A stretch of DNA of 64,000 nt from Paenibacillus agilis (GTDB lineage Bacteria > Bacillota > Bacilli > Paenibacillales > Paenibacillaceae), in NCBI RefSeq assembly GCF_007786455.1, contig NZ_VNJK01000001.1:3496673-3560672 (forward strand). Direction: 5' to 3'. Positions 37,444 to 45,496 of the stretch are shown in pieces. The number at the start of each line of letters is the position of its first letter. Position 1 is the stretch's first letter. The notes below the pieces were generated by a model. It was not told the DNA's origin, ran no database searches, and saw only the letters and a program-made list of their open reading frames with translations. Both the position numbers and the translations under genes were made by a program.

Positions 37444-38456
37444 GTTGCATCCTCCATCTCAAGCGTAACCGCATGCGAAATACTCGGAATCGTTTCTCCT
37501 TGCTGGTACGATAGCGGAGACAACAAGGCACCCGTAGCAGCGATTAGCACCCTTTTTAGTTCTCCTTTTTTCATCCGTTGCAAAATATGTCCATACGTTA
37601 CTACGGCTGAGCAGCCACAACCACTGCCCCCAGCTTGTACAGCCTGCTTCTCCGTATCAAACACCATTAGGCCGCAATCATTGAACACAGTACCTTCCAA
37701 TGAAAAGTTGTTCTGTGCAAATAAATCTTTAGCAATTGCATGACCTACCTTCGCCAAATCACCTGTAACGATAAGATCATAATCTGAAGCTTTGCGCTTC
37801 AAATCTTGAATATGAGTTTGAATCGTATCAACAGCAGCAGGAGCCATTGCCGCACCCATATTGAATGGATCAGTAATACCAAAATCGATAACTTTGCCAA
37901 TCGTAGCAGCGATGACTCTGGGGCCTTCCCCCTGCTGAGCAACGACTGCTGCACCCGCACCTGTAACGGTATATTGTGCAGTTGGTGGCTTCTGCGATCC
38001 ATATTCGGTTGGATATCGGAACTGTTTCTCCGCTGTACAGTTATGGCTGCATGTTCCAGCCATCGCATACTTAGCATTGCCCGTATCCACAAGCAGAGAA
38101 GCAACCGCTAATGATTCCATAGCTGTAGAACACGCGCCGAACACGCCCAAATACGGTATCCCGAGCTTGCGTGCAGCAAAGCTGTTGCTAATAATTTGGT
38201 TCAATAAGTCCCCGCCAACAAAGTAGTTAATATCGTCGTCTTTGAGCTTGGCATTCAGCACTGCAAGTTCGGTTGCTTGTTCTAACAGCTTACGCTCTGC
38301 TTTTTCCCAACTCTTTTCCTGCATATCCAAATCATCATGGATAAAATCAAAGGTCGATGCTAGCGGCCCTTCGCCTTCATCCGGGCCAACAACTGTTCCC
38401 GTACTTATAATGACCGGTTTGTTCTTGAACAGCCACGTTTGGCGGCCAATATGCAT
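37440..38456 (-). CDS. spoVAD: Stage V sporulation protein AD (SpoVAD)
   Basis: A 338-residue thiolase-fold protein that binds dipicolinic acid. GVFGACSTAMESLAVA corresponds to the thiolase nucleophile region, and GGSGCGCSAVVTYGHIL is a SpoVAD hallmark. The ATG at 38456 has GGAGG 7 nt upstream and gives the standard length; the longer frame has none. Confidence 0.96.
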   Translation of the reverse strand: MHIGRQTWLFKNKPVIISTGTVVGPDEGEGPLASTFDFIHDDLDMQEKSWEKAERKLLEQATELAVLNAKLKDDDINYFVGGDLLNQIISNSFAARKLGIPYLGVFGACSTAMESLAVASLLVDTGNAKYAMAGTCSHNCTAEKQFRYPTEYGSQKPPTAQYTVTGAGAAVVAQQGEGPRVIAATIGKVIDFGITDPFNMGAAMAPAAVDTIQTHIQDLKRKASDYDLIVTGDLAKVGHAIAKDLFAQNNFSLEGTVFNDCGLMVFDTEKQAVQAGGSGCGCSAVVTYGHILQRMKKGELKRVLIAATGALLSPLSYQQGETIPSISHAVTLEMEDAT

Positions 38457-38522
38457 ACGTGATCCTCCTTTCGAGCGCATTGTTCTTCTTTTTGTGTTTT
38501 TACATGTAAGGAAGCCGTCTCA

Positions 38523-39020
38523 TTAATGCTTTAAGCCAAATATGAGATACACCAACGCTACAAAAAAGGCCGCCACCGTTCCAAAAACGATAACCGATCC
38601 CGCCAGCTTGAACATGTTCGCCCCTACTCCAAGAACCAAACCTTCAGATCGATGCTCCATTGCTGCGGAAGACATGGAGTTGGCAAACCCTGTTACAGGC
38701 ACTGCTGAGCCAGCGCCTGCCCACTGTGCTAATTTGTCATATACCCCGAAGCTGGTTAAAACAACGGAAATGAATATTAATATGCAAACGGTAGGGCCAC
38801 TCGCCTCTTCCTTCGTCATATGAGCCCATTTCACTAATGCTTGGGAAATGGCTTGTCCAATAATGCAAATCGTACCGCCAACTAAAAAAGCTCGTATACA
38901 GTTGGTGAAAACCGAACGTGCTGGCTCCCGCTTCTTTGCAATTTGCTGATATTGCTGCTCGGACATATTCCATTTTCCGTCTTTCCACAATGGGGATTTA
39001 GATTTCGTCGAAGTCGCCAC
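38523..39020 (-). CDS. spoVAC: Stage V sporulation protein AC (SpoVAC)
   Basis: A 165-residue membrane protein, reported in Bacillus as a mechanosensitive channel for dipicolinic acid release. The N-terminus is cytoplasmic and basic, then four membrane segments start at AFLVGGTICIIGQAI. Several in-frame starts exist upstream (ATG 39038, 39107), but AGGAGG lies 7 nt before the GTG at 39020. Only spoVAC, AD and AE are present, so this is a short spoVA operon without AA, AB or AF here. Confidence 0.92.
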   Translation of the reverse strand: MATSTKSKSPLWKDGKWNMSEQQYQQIAKKREPARSVFTNCIRAFLVGGTICIIGQAISQALVKWAHMTKEEASGPTVCILIFISVVLTSFGVYDKLAQWAGAGSAVPVTGFANSMSSAAMEHRSEGLVLGVGANMFKLAGSVIVFGTVAAFFVALVYLIFGLKH

Positions 39021-39195
39021 GGGCAACCCTCCTGCCATCTTAATCGCATCTGTCAGGCAGATGTCTGTTACAGTATTTGTCCAATGAAGCGGGAATATGT
39101 TAACCATGACAATAAAGATTATTGTTAGATTATGGGGAGCTCAGAGCGTAAGAGGTCACCGATCAAATTATTTCAGAGGAGAGAAGGTTGATTAT

Positions 39196-39345
39196 TCACA
39201 TTTGCGCTGCCTGCAACAATAGAAAAGCAAGCAAAACAAACAGCAGCAACGCAAGGATATCAAACAAAAACGTATATAATTGTTGATTCGCGTCTATATC
39301 GAATGATTTGGATGACTTAGATTTATTTTTACTGGAAGAAACCAT
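39196..39345 (-). CDS. Small (49-residue) membrane protein upstream of spoVAC
   Basis: A short gene not annotated by length-based criteria. It has a polar, Ser/Lys-rich N-terminus (MVSSSKNKSKSSKS), an acidic turn (FDIDANQQ) and one leucine-rich membrane helix (LFDILALLLFVLLAFLLLQ) ending in AAQM. GGAG lies 8 nt before the ATG. It sits on the same strand as spoVAC, 175 nt upstream. I do not recognise the family; a sporulation role is inferred only from position. Confidence 0.6.
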   Translation of the reverse strand: MVSSSKNKSKSSKSFDIDANQQLYTFLFDILALLLFVLLAFLLLQAAQM

Positions 39346-39411
39346 AATTATCGCTCCTTTGCCTAACGTAAATATTTCATTGTATGTGGCATTCGCCTTT
39401 TGGCGACATTC

Positions 39412-39460
39412 CCAATAATAAAAAGAAACCTTCTCCCCACTTTTTGCAGTGGTTAGAAGG
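39412..39460 (-). terminator. Terminator of the CBM9-like gene
   Basis: CCTTCT/AGAAGG and an inner CCACT/AGTGG stem are followed by TTTCTTTTTATT on the minus strand. Confidence 0.8.
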
Positions 39461-39485
39461 CTTCGGAACGATTATATTTTTACAC

Positions 39486-40214
39486 TTATCGAACAAATTG
39501 CAAGCGACCAAATCGTTCAGGCACATGGAAATTTATTTCCCCTGTAGGGGACCAGGCCCAATAAGAACGGTTCTTGCTTGGATCCTCATCAATACGATAG
39601 CAATTTATTCTCCACTCAATTCCATCTTGTGGAGTCGTGTTCAAATCTGTGAATGGAAGTTCAATGACGTATGCATAAACACTCACCTGTTCTTGTATCG
39701 ATTGCTGTATGGTGTGCTGATTAGTCTCTGACGACGATTCTAGCTCAGTAACGCTTGTCTTCAAGCCATCTGCATTCCACTCCAGCAAGTACTCTCGCGG
39801 CTTGTCAGGTTCATTTATAATAAGCGCATCAAACACAATATTGTTAGGACTAAGATTAAATTCATAATACTGTAATCCCGTTCCCTCTACATCAATAAAC
39901 CATTCCATGACATCCGCATGAAATAATAGATCATCTCTTTCGTGATAAGGGCTATGTATATAATCATCTTCGCAAGTGAATCTCATATGCAGCGCTTTAT
40001 CTGTCCAGCATGCTTGAACGGTAGTTTGGAGTCTTGGTGTCTCCCCTGTTGCTACATCGACCAACTTGGCCAACTGCATTTCCTGCCAGTCACTATCTGT
40101 CGGCACATGATCAACATGTCTACAAAAATAGACTGGTACTGTGCTCGTGCTTGCTGCCATTTCATCTATGCTCCCTGATCCATTAGACACTGCGCCATAC
40201 TCTATAACAGTCAT
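39486..40214 (-). CDS. Carbohydrate-binding family 9-like (CBM9/DOMON-type) protein
   Basis: A 242-residue protein without signal peptide. LQTTVQACWTDKALHMRFTCEDDYIHSPY, DVMEWFIDVEGTGLQYYEFNLSPNN and SYWAWSPTGEINFHVPERFGRLQF follow the pattern of CBM9-like beta-sandwich proteins (cited as landmarks ACWTDKALHMRF, YYEFNLSP and FHVPERFGRL). No catalytic domain is attached, so this is not an enzyme fusion. The ATG at 40214 is 9 nt from GGAG; another ATG at 40229 has no ribosome site. Confidence 0.75.
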   Translation of the reverse strand: MTVIEYGAVSNGSGSIDEMAASTSTVPVYFCRHVDHVPTDSDWQEMQLAKLVDVATGETPRLQTTVQACWTDKALHMRFTCEDDYIHSPYHERDDLLFHADVMEWFIDVEGTGLQYYEFNLSPNNIVFDALIINEPDKPREYLLEWNADGLKTSVTELESSSETNQHTIQQSIQEQVSVYAYVIELPFTDLNTTPQDGIEWRINCYRIDEDPSKNRSYWAWSPTGEINFHVPERFGRLQFVR

Positions 40215-40363
40215 ATTTGATAACTCCATTTCTGTGATAAAATGTGCGATAAATCAACCTGATCGTACATGAGAGCCATACGTTCAGGGAATGTATACAA
40301 CTAGGTTACACCGAGCACCATGTCTCTGCAATCAAATTCATATTGTCTTGCAAAGTAAATAAA

Positions 40364-40391
40364 GTGCAAAAACCGGGTTAGTAGCACCCGG
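40364..40391 (-). terminator. Terminator of the 175-residue protein gene
   Basis: CCGGGT/ACCCGG with a 7-nt loop is followed by TTTTTGC on the minus strand. Confidence 0.8.
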
Positions 40392-40427
40392 CTAATATCT
40401 CGTTATCCACAAAAATTATTTAATCCG

Positions 40428-40955
40428 TCAACTTGATCGTGGAACAATGACTACTGTATCAAGAAATAAAAAGGACGGTCGATTACCCGCGCCATTCACT
40501 CGAAACTCCAAGTCAACGAAAGAACGATTGTTTATAGCTGCACTTGTAAAGTCAATTTGAAAGGTTTGATAATTTCTAAAACCAACATCAGCCAATTGAA
40601 ACGTTCTTCCTATGCCTGTATTCAAAAAGCTAACTTGGAAAGCCCCTCTGTTGTTGTACCGATCTGCTAAAATACTGTAAATTAAACGATATCCCAACGT
40701 TCCTGGCGCTTCTAAAGTCACACGTTGACGGAGAGAAGCCGACCTTCCAGGCTGAACGGCAAAAAATGCAGATTGATCACCTACATTCGGACGGATAGTG
40801 GATAAATATACTTCTCCGACATCTACCCATGGAGAAAAACTTGGCCCTGTGAATCCTGGATTTTGGACAAATTTAATTGCTCCTCTTTTATGTTTTCCAT
40901 GTTGATTGCGCCTTAGCTCGATCTTCTTCGACCGGATACTAAGTTTGTTAGACAT
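40428..40955 (-). CDS. Unrecognised protein, predicted beta-sandwich
   Basis: A 175-residue protein with a basic N-terminus (MSNKLSIRSKKIELRRNQHGKHKR region, no signal peptide) and then alternating hydrophobic strands. The pattern NPGFTGPSFSPW, SLRQRVTLEAPGTLGYRL, GAFQVSFLNTG, YQTFQIDFTSA and SFLFLDTVVIV resembles jelly-roll carbohydrate-binding or collagen-associated coat domains, but I cannot name a family. It lies just upstream of the CBM9-like gene and downstream of sigK on the same strand, which might suggest mother-cell or coat expression. Terminator present. Confidence 0.6.
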   Translation of the reverse strand: MSNKLSIRSKKIELRRNQHGKHKRGAIKFVQNPGFTGPSFSPWVDVGEVYLSTIRPNVGDQSAFFAVQPGRSASLRQRVTLEAPGTLGYRLIYSILADRYNNRGAFQVSFLNTGIGRTFQLADVGFRNYQTFQIDFTSAAINNRSFVDLEFRVNGAGNRPSFLFLDTVVIVPRSS

Positions 40956-41088
40956 ACCTCCACCCCTTATACATTGATTACATCAACATATGAAGATGGA
41001 GAAAGACAAGTGATAGTTTATTGTCATATCTTTCCTCACACGAAAAGACCGATTTCCAGATGGAAGTACGGCCTTTGTGTGTTGGATA

Positions 41089-41787
41089 TTATTTTTTCTT
41101 ATAAAATTCGTGATACAGCTTCATCAAAGCCCGCTTCTCAATCCGAGATACATAACTCCGTGAAATCCCCAATTCACGCGCGATCTCCCGCTGTGTCCGT
41201 TCGTCCCCTCCGCCATCCAAGCCAAATCTACCGCGAATGACTTCTTGTTCCCGTTCATCCAAAATATCAAGATTGCGATAAATTTTGCTCTTTTCTATCT
41301 TCAGCTGTACTTTGTCAACGACATCGTCACCATCCGTGCCAAGAATATCGATAAGTGTAATTTCGTTCCCTTCCTTATCAGTACCAATCGGATCATGTAA
41401 CGATACATCTTTACGCGTCTTCTTTAATGAACGTAAATGCATTAGAATTTCGTTCTCAATACAACGTGCAGCGAAAGTAGCGAGCTTCGTCCCTTTGTTC
41501 GGCTGGAAGCTCTCGATTGCCTTAATTAATCCAATCGTTCCGATTGAAATCAGGTCCTCCAAATCATCGCCCGTATTGTCGAACTTCTTCACGATATGCG
41601 CCACCAGCCGGAGATTGTGTTCAATCAGCATATTGCGTGAGTGTGCATTGCCTTCGGCCATCTGCAACAGATGCTTCATCTCATCCTCTTCGGTCAACGG
41701 TTGGGGAAATGCATTGTTTTTCACATAGGACACGAGCATAGAAATTTGCTTAATAAAGAGTGCAATTGCTGTAAATAAGCCCGCCAT
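41089..41787 (-). CDS. sigK: Sporulation sigma factor SigK (pro-sigma-K), uninterrupted
   Basis: A 232-residue late mother-cell sigma factor. The pro-sequence [20 protein letters not shown] precedes [11 protein letters not shown], the known processing point, so about 20 residues would be removed by SpoIVFB. Region 2 ([33 protein letters not shown]) and region 4 ([24 protein letters not shown]) are intact. No skin-like insertion interrupts the gene. The frame is open 41 codons further upstream, but GGAGGTG is 6 nt before the ATG at 41787. Confidence 0.96.
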   Translation of the reverse strand: MAGLFTAIALFIKQISMLVSYVKNNAFPQPLTEEDEMKHLLQMAEGNAHSRNMLIEHNLRLVAHIVKKFDNTGDDLEDLISIGTIGLIKAIESFQPNKGTKLATFAARCIENEILMHLRSLKKTRKDVSLHDPIGTDKEGNEITLIDILGTDGDDVVDKVQLKIEKSKIYRNLDILDEREQEVIRGRFGLDGGGDERTQREIARELGISRSYVSRIEKRALMKLYHEFYKKK

Positions 41788-41983
41788 GCCGGCCACCTCC
41801 AGAAGTCTGACGACGTTGTATTCTGCATGTTGCGCTACATCTGGCCTTTCACAACCTGCTGTTCGCAGCGCAGTGATACATTGTATGTAGGCGACCGCCC
41901 AGTCGTGCATGTACGGTTCGATTCACGTTAGAAAATGATAATGAGAAGTCTGAAAAGTACTCAAGCGTTCATCACAAAGCCCT

Positions 41984-42040
41984 ATAAAAAAGATGACCTG
42001 CAGATGGTTTACTCTTTCAAAGTTCCCCTCCGGCAGGTCA
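41984..42040 (-). terminator. Terminator of the small lipoprotein gene
   Basis: TGACCTGC/GCAGGTCA is followed by TCTTTTTTATA on the minus strand, about 20 nt past the stop. Confidence 0.8.
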
Positions 42041-42061
42041 GAGCTCACAATTAACTTGAAT

Positions 42062-42421
42062 TTATTTTACATTTTTAAATATTTCATTTGCTTTTTCATT
42101 CTTGGATTCCAACAAAAACCTGCCGTTCTTTGCCCAATCTTTCGTAAGAGCATTATCCTTAGTTGCTTCATTCAATTCATCTTCAGAAGCGTACTCATAA
42201 ATGGCCGTTTTTGAATTTTCAACATAAAAAATGACCCCATCCTTGGCTTGGATCAATGAGAATATTGGTTTATCCTCTTTGTTAACCTCTATACCTTGAT
42301 CCGTATACGCTTTAATGAAATCATCCATTGTTACATTACTTTCTTTCGTCTCCTTAGAAGAACAACCAACAAATAATACAGAAAGAACGACAAGCAGAAT
42401 AAGTACAGTATGCTTTTTCAA
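42062..42421 (-). CDS. Small lipoprotein, unknown function
   Basis: A 119-residue protein with a type II signal peptide (HTVLILLVVLSVLFVGC, lipobox FVGC, lipidation near C20) and a soluble domain of about 95 residues. It starts with TTG, 8 nt after GGGG. The tail (YASEDELNEATKDNALTKDW) is helical. I do not recognise the family. It is a single gene between sigK and the divergent chitinase. Confidence 0.75.
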   Translation of the reverse strand: MKKHTVLILLVVLSVLFVGCSSKETKESNVTMDDFIKAYTDQGIEVNKEDKPIFSLIQAKDGVIFYVENSKTAIYEYASEDELNEATKDNALTKDWAKNGRFLLESKNEKANEIFKNVK

Positions 42422-42682
42422 ACCTAATTCCCCCTATTATGTAAATTTAGAAACAGACATATCATATCACATATATCTATTTTTACATATTGATTAATTC
42501 TCCATTTCTTCCCTTCATTTGTTCAGCTGTTACTATTTTCAAAATTTTCAAACAAGCATTACTGGACAGTGACAGCCGCTCACTTTTAAGGAGATATAGA
42601 TACCCTGTCATAAATCATTTCCCCCTCCATATAAATGAACAACAACAAGGAACATGAGTTGTTTAATAAAGGGGACATGATG

Positions 42683-43921
42683 ATGCGCACTATTGTGTAT
42701 CCGCTTACAAAAAAAGGTTGCCAACAGGCTGTCACGATGGCACTGCTCACTAGCCTGCTTGCTGCCCCACTGGGAGCAACAACAGTATCTGCTCAAGGAA
42801 GTTGCCTCTGCACAAGTGAAAAAACAATCCAACATGAACAGTCACTAAGCAGCAAGCTAGCCGTTGGAGAGAACAGAATCTTAAGCAAACAGCAAATTCA
42901 AATGTTATGGGAAGGAATCGATGAGGACTTTTCTCCAGCCAATGCAGTTGATGCCGTCCAAGCAGCACTTCCTAAAAAGGAATATGAAACGTTATTCCCG
43001 ATGAGGCTAGGCTCGCAACAATGGCATCATTTTAACAAAAGTAAGAAAGATTATAACGACCAACAAGGCGACTACTATTCGTATGAAAATTTAATCGGCG
43101 CTGTACGGCTAGTAGCCAATATTAAATACAAAGTCAATTATCGAGAAGGAAACCCCTCTGCTCAAGAAATTTTTCGACTCGATAAAAAAGGAAAGACGGA
43201 GACTCTTATCGTTCGTTCTGCTGACTACAATTCGGTCGAACATAAAAACAAACCTATCGTTTCTCGAATTGTCGACTTTGGCAGTTTCTTAAATGAAGGA
43301 TTAGAGAAAGATCGCAAACGCGATTTAGCTGCGCTGTTAGCTAATCTCTCTCATGAAACAGGCGGTGGTTGGGACAAAGCGCCAGGCGGCGAGCTCCGTT
43401 GGGGACTATATTGGAATGAAAATATCGCGGGCAGAACAGGACAAAACAAATCAAGTTTCGTAGACCCTGCCAGCAGCAAAGAGTTCCCTGGCTTCCCAGA
43501 TAAGCGATACTACGGCCGTGGCCCAATCATGCTAAGTTGGAACTTCAACTATGGACTGATGAGCGCAATCATATATGGGGATAAAAATGTACTCCTAAAA
43601 AATCCCGAGTCTGTCGTCGCTGATGGCAAGCTTGGATTTGCAACCGCGATTCTGTTCTGGATGACTCCACAAGCGCCAAAACCTTCTGCGCATGACGTTA
43701 TGGTCGGCAGATGGAAGCCTTCAGCTGATGAGATTGCCAGGGGGCTGCATCCCGCTGGATTCGGCGTTAGCATTATGGTACTTAACGGGTTAGAAGCCAA
43801 TCTCGATGAAACAAACGGCGCCATTAAGCGGCGTGCAGGGCATTATCGAGATATAACGAGCAGAATGGGTATTGATGTTTCTGCCGAGAAAGTCGATACG
43901 CTGGGTATGCAGCCGTTTTAG
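42683..43921 (+). CDS. Secreted GH19 chitinase
   Basis: A 412-residue family 19 glycoside hydrolase. A Sec signal peptide (VTMALLTSLLAAPLGATTVSA) ends near residue 37. About 120 residues of unrecognised sequence come next. The GH19 domain has the catalytic Glu in LANLSHETGGGW, then PDKRYYGRGPIMLSWNFNYG and VLNGLEANLDETNGAIKRR. It should hydrolyse chitin outside the cell. Of three adjacent ATGs (42677, 42680, 42683) the last gives the best distance (8 nt) from AAAGGGG. No chitin-binding module was seen. The frame stays open after the stop, see the next entry. Confidence 0.9.
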   Translation: MRTIVYPLTKKGCQQAVTMALLTSLLAAPLGATTVSAQGSCLCTSEKTIQHEQSLSSKLAVGENRILSKQQIQMLWEGIDEDFSPANAVDAVQAALPKKEYETLFPMRLGSQQWHHFNKSKKDYNDQQGDYYSYENLIGAVRLVANIKYKVNYREGNPSAQEIFRLDKKGKTETLIVRSADYNSVEHKNKPIVSRIVDFGSFLNEGLEKDRKRDLAALLANLSHETGGGWDKAPGGELRWGLYWNENIAGRTGQNKSSFVDPASSKEFPGFPDKRYYGRGPIMLSWNFNYGLMSAIIYGDKNVLLKNPESVVADGKLGFATAILFWMTPQAPKPSAHDVMVGRWKPSADEIARGLHPAGFGVSIMVLNGLEANLDETNGAIKRRAGHYRDITSRMGIDVSAEKVDTLGMQPF

Positions 43922-44074
43922 TTTGCAATTGATTTATATCCTGTCTACACCAATAAAGAAGGGATTGAGATAACACTTATCGATATCGATGTAGATAAGG
44001 ACAAAGAAAACTCAGAGATTAAAGATGACATACAAATAATAAAAGCATCTCTTACTGCTATCTATTTGATATAG
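43922..44074 (+). other. In-frame open extension after the chitinase stop
   Basis: After TAG at 43919-43921 the same frame continues for 50 sense codons to TAG at 44072. The extension is acidic in the middle (DIDVDKDKENSEIKDD). It may be a lost C-terminal tail cut by a nonsense mutation, or chance. The terminator overlaps its last codons. Confidence 0.3.
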
Positions 44075-44095
44075 CGTAGAGATGCTTTTTCTGCT
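44040..44095. terminator. Bidirectional terminator after the chitinase gene
   Basis: AAAAGCATCTC/GAGATGCTTTT with an inner TGCTAT/ATAGCG arm and T-runs in both directions. Confidence 0.85.
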
Positions 44096-44185
44096 TTTCA
44101 CATACTTTTTTTAAAAATTCCATTGATGCAGTGCCCACACACAGGCCTAAATTTTTCATGCTTATTCATCAACGGGTAAGTCGTA

Positions 44186-45232
44186 CTATTTCACTTCCCA
44201 CACCTTCACACACACCGGTTTGTACAGCTCCAGCTTCTCGCCTGTATACACAGGAATACCATCCTTCAATTCAAAGAGCGTTACCGAGTCAGAATCCTGA
44301 TTCGCAACCAGCAAGCAGCGATCATCTGGCGTGATGACAAAGTTGCGCGGCATCACTCCCTCTACAGAGACAAGCCCCGCCTGAATCAACGTTCCATCGT
44401 GCTGAATCCGGTACACTGCCAAACTATCATGCCCACGATTAGAACCATATAAATAAGCCCCCGCAGCATCAATATGAATATCTGCGCTGATCGTAGGCTT
44501 ATCGTATCCTTCAGGAAGAGTGGTAACCTGTTGAATCTCTCGCAAAGATCCATTTTCACGATCATAATGATACGCTGTGATCGTAGAGCTTAATTCTTCT
44601 ATAATGTACAGCCACGGCTGATGCGGATGAAATACGGCATGGCGAGGTCCAGCGCCTGGGCTTGTGGGTATGACATTCTGCGGCAACAGTTTGCCATTAA
44701 CCGTGTCCAGCTTGTATATAAATAACCGATCGCAACCTAAGTCGGGCACAACCCAAAATGGAGTATTCGGCATATTAAAAATAGAATGCGGATGCGGTGC
44801 CTCTTGCCTATCTTGACGTACACTACTGCCCTCATGGTGCAGATGATCGCTCATCTCCCCTATAGCCCCGTTCTCATCAATGGGAAATACAGATACATTT
44901 CCACTTGTATAATTCACTGCTAGCAACCAAGCGCCTGTCGCATCCACACTAATATGGCAAGGATGATCGCCGTTCGTCTTCTGCCTGCTCAACTCCTTCA
45001 ATGCAAGCGATTGCGGATCGAGTCGATAAGAAACAACTTCTCCATCCATCGTTTCACTAGCTGCAAACAATAGATTACGCTTCGCATCAAGTGCCAAGAA
45101 AGACGGACTATCGATACCCGTCACACCCACCATCTTCTCCAAACTGCTCCTCTCACTGTTTAAGGACAATATATGAATACCTTCCTGATCGGCCGAACCG
45201 TAAGTACCTGTAAAAATCCAATATTCGCTCAC
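44186..45232 (-). CDS. Lactonase family beta-propeller (6-phosphogluconolactonase, YkgB type)
   Basis: A 348-residue seven-bladed propeller. SEYWIFTGTYGSADQEGIH starts blade 1. Conserved points include APHPHSIF, PDLGCDRLFIYKL, GAGPRHAVFHP and YGSNRGHDSLAVY. YkgB-type enzymes open 6-phosphogluconolactone in the pentose phosphate pathway, though some members act on other lactones. It starts with GTG, 8 nt after AAGGAG. Single-gene unit. Confidence 0.88.
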   Translation of the reverse strand: MSEYWIFTGTYGSADQEGIHILSLNSERSSLEKMVGVTGIDSPSFLALDAKRNLLFAASETMDGEVVSYRLDPQSLALKELSRQKTNGDHPCHISVDATGAWLLAVNYTSGNVSVFPIDENGAIGEMSDHLHHEGSSVRQDRQEAPHPHSIFNMPNTPFWVVPDLGCDRLFIYKLDTVNGKLLPQNVIPTSPGAGPRHAVFHPHQPWLYIIEELSSTITAYHYDRENGSLREIQQVTTLPEGYDKPTISADIHIDAAGAYLYGSNRGHDSLAVYRIQHDGTLIQAGLVSVEGVMPRNFVITPDDRCLLVANQDSDSVTLFELKDGIPVYTGEKLELYKPVCVKVWEVK

Positions 45233-45378
45233 GAAAGCAGCTCCTTTCTTCCTTTAAACGGTACAATCCTTAAAGCAAAACATATTCTCAAGATTGGTTA
45301 TAACGTAATAACTCCCGCAAAACAGGCTATTCCTACCAATTATAGTGACAACAGCTCTTTCCCTGCAACTCCCTATAG

Positions 45379-45420
45379 CAAAAAGCACCCTTTTCCTGCC
45401 GCACACAGAAAAAGAGTGCT
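45379..45420 (-). terminator. Terminator of the MHYT-GGDEF-EAL gene
   Basis: AGCAC-x2-TTTT stem with CAG/CTG inner pairs closes with AAAA-x2-GTGCT and is followed by TTTTTG on the minus strand. Confidence 0.75.
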
Positions 45421-45496
45421 ACTATCATTTCTAGCATGTCAAATCTTAACGATGGAACTACTAAGCTATTAACCCCAATTCTTCTATAGCAAATAC

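Noticed and set aside
41038-41079. Imperfect hairpin after sigK
   Set aside because: The stem has several mismatches and no T-run follows in the sigK direction, so it is not called a terminator.
41788-41910. Possible longer SigK N-terminus and a CATACAAT sigma-E -10 upstream
   Set aside because: The ribosome site and pro-sequence fix the start at 41787; the -10-like box has no matching -35 at the right distance.
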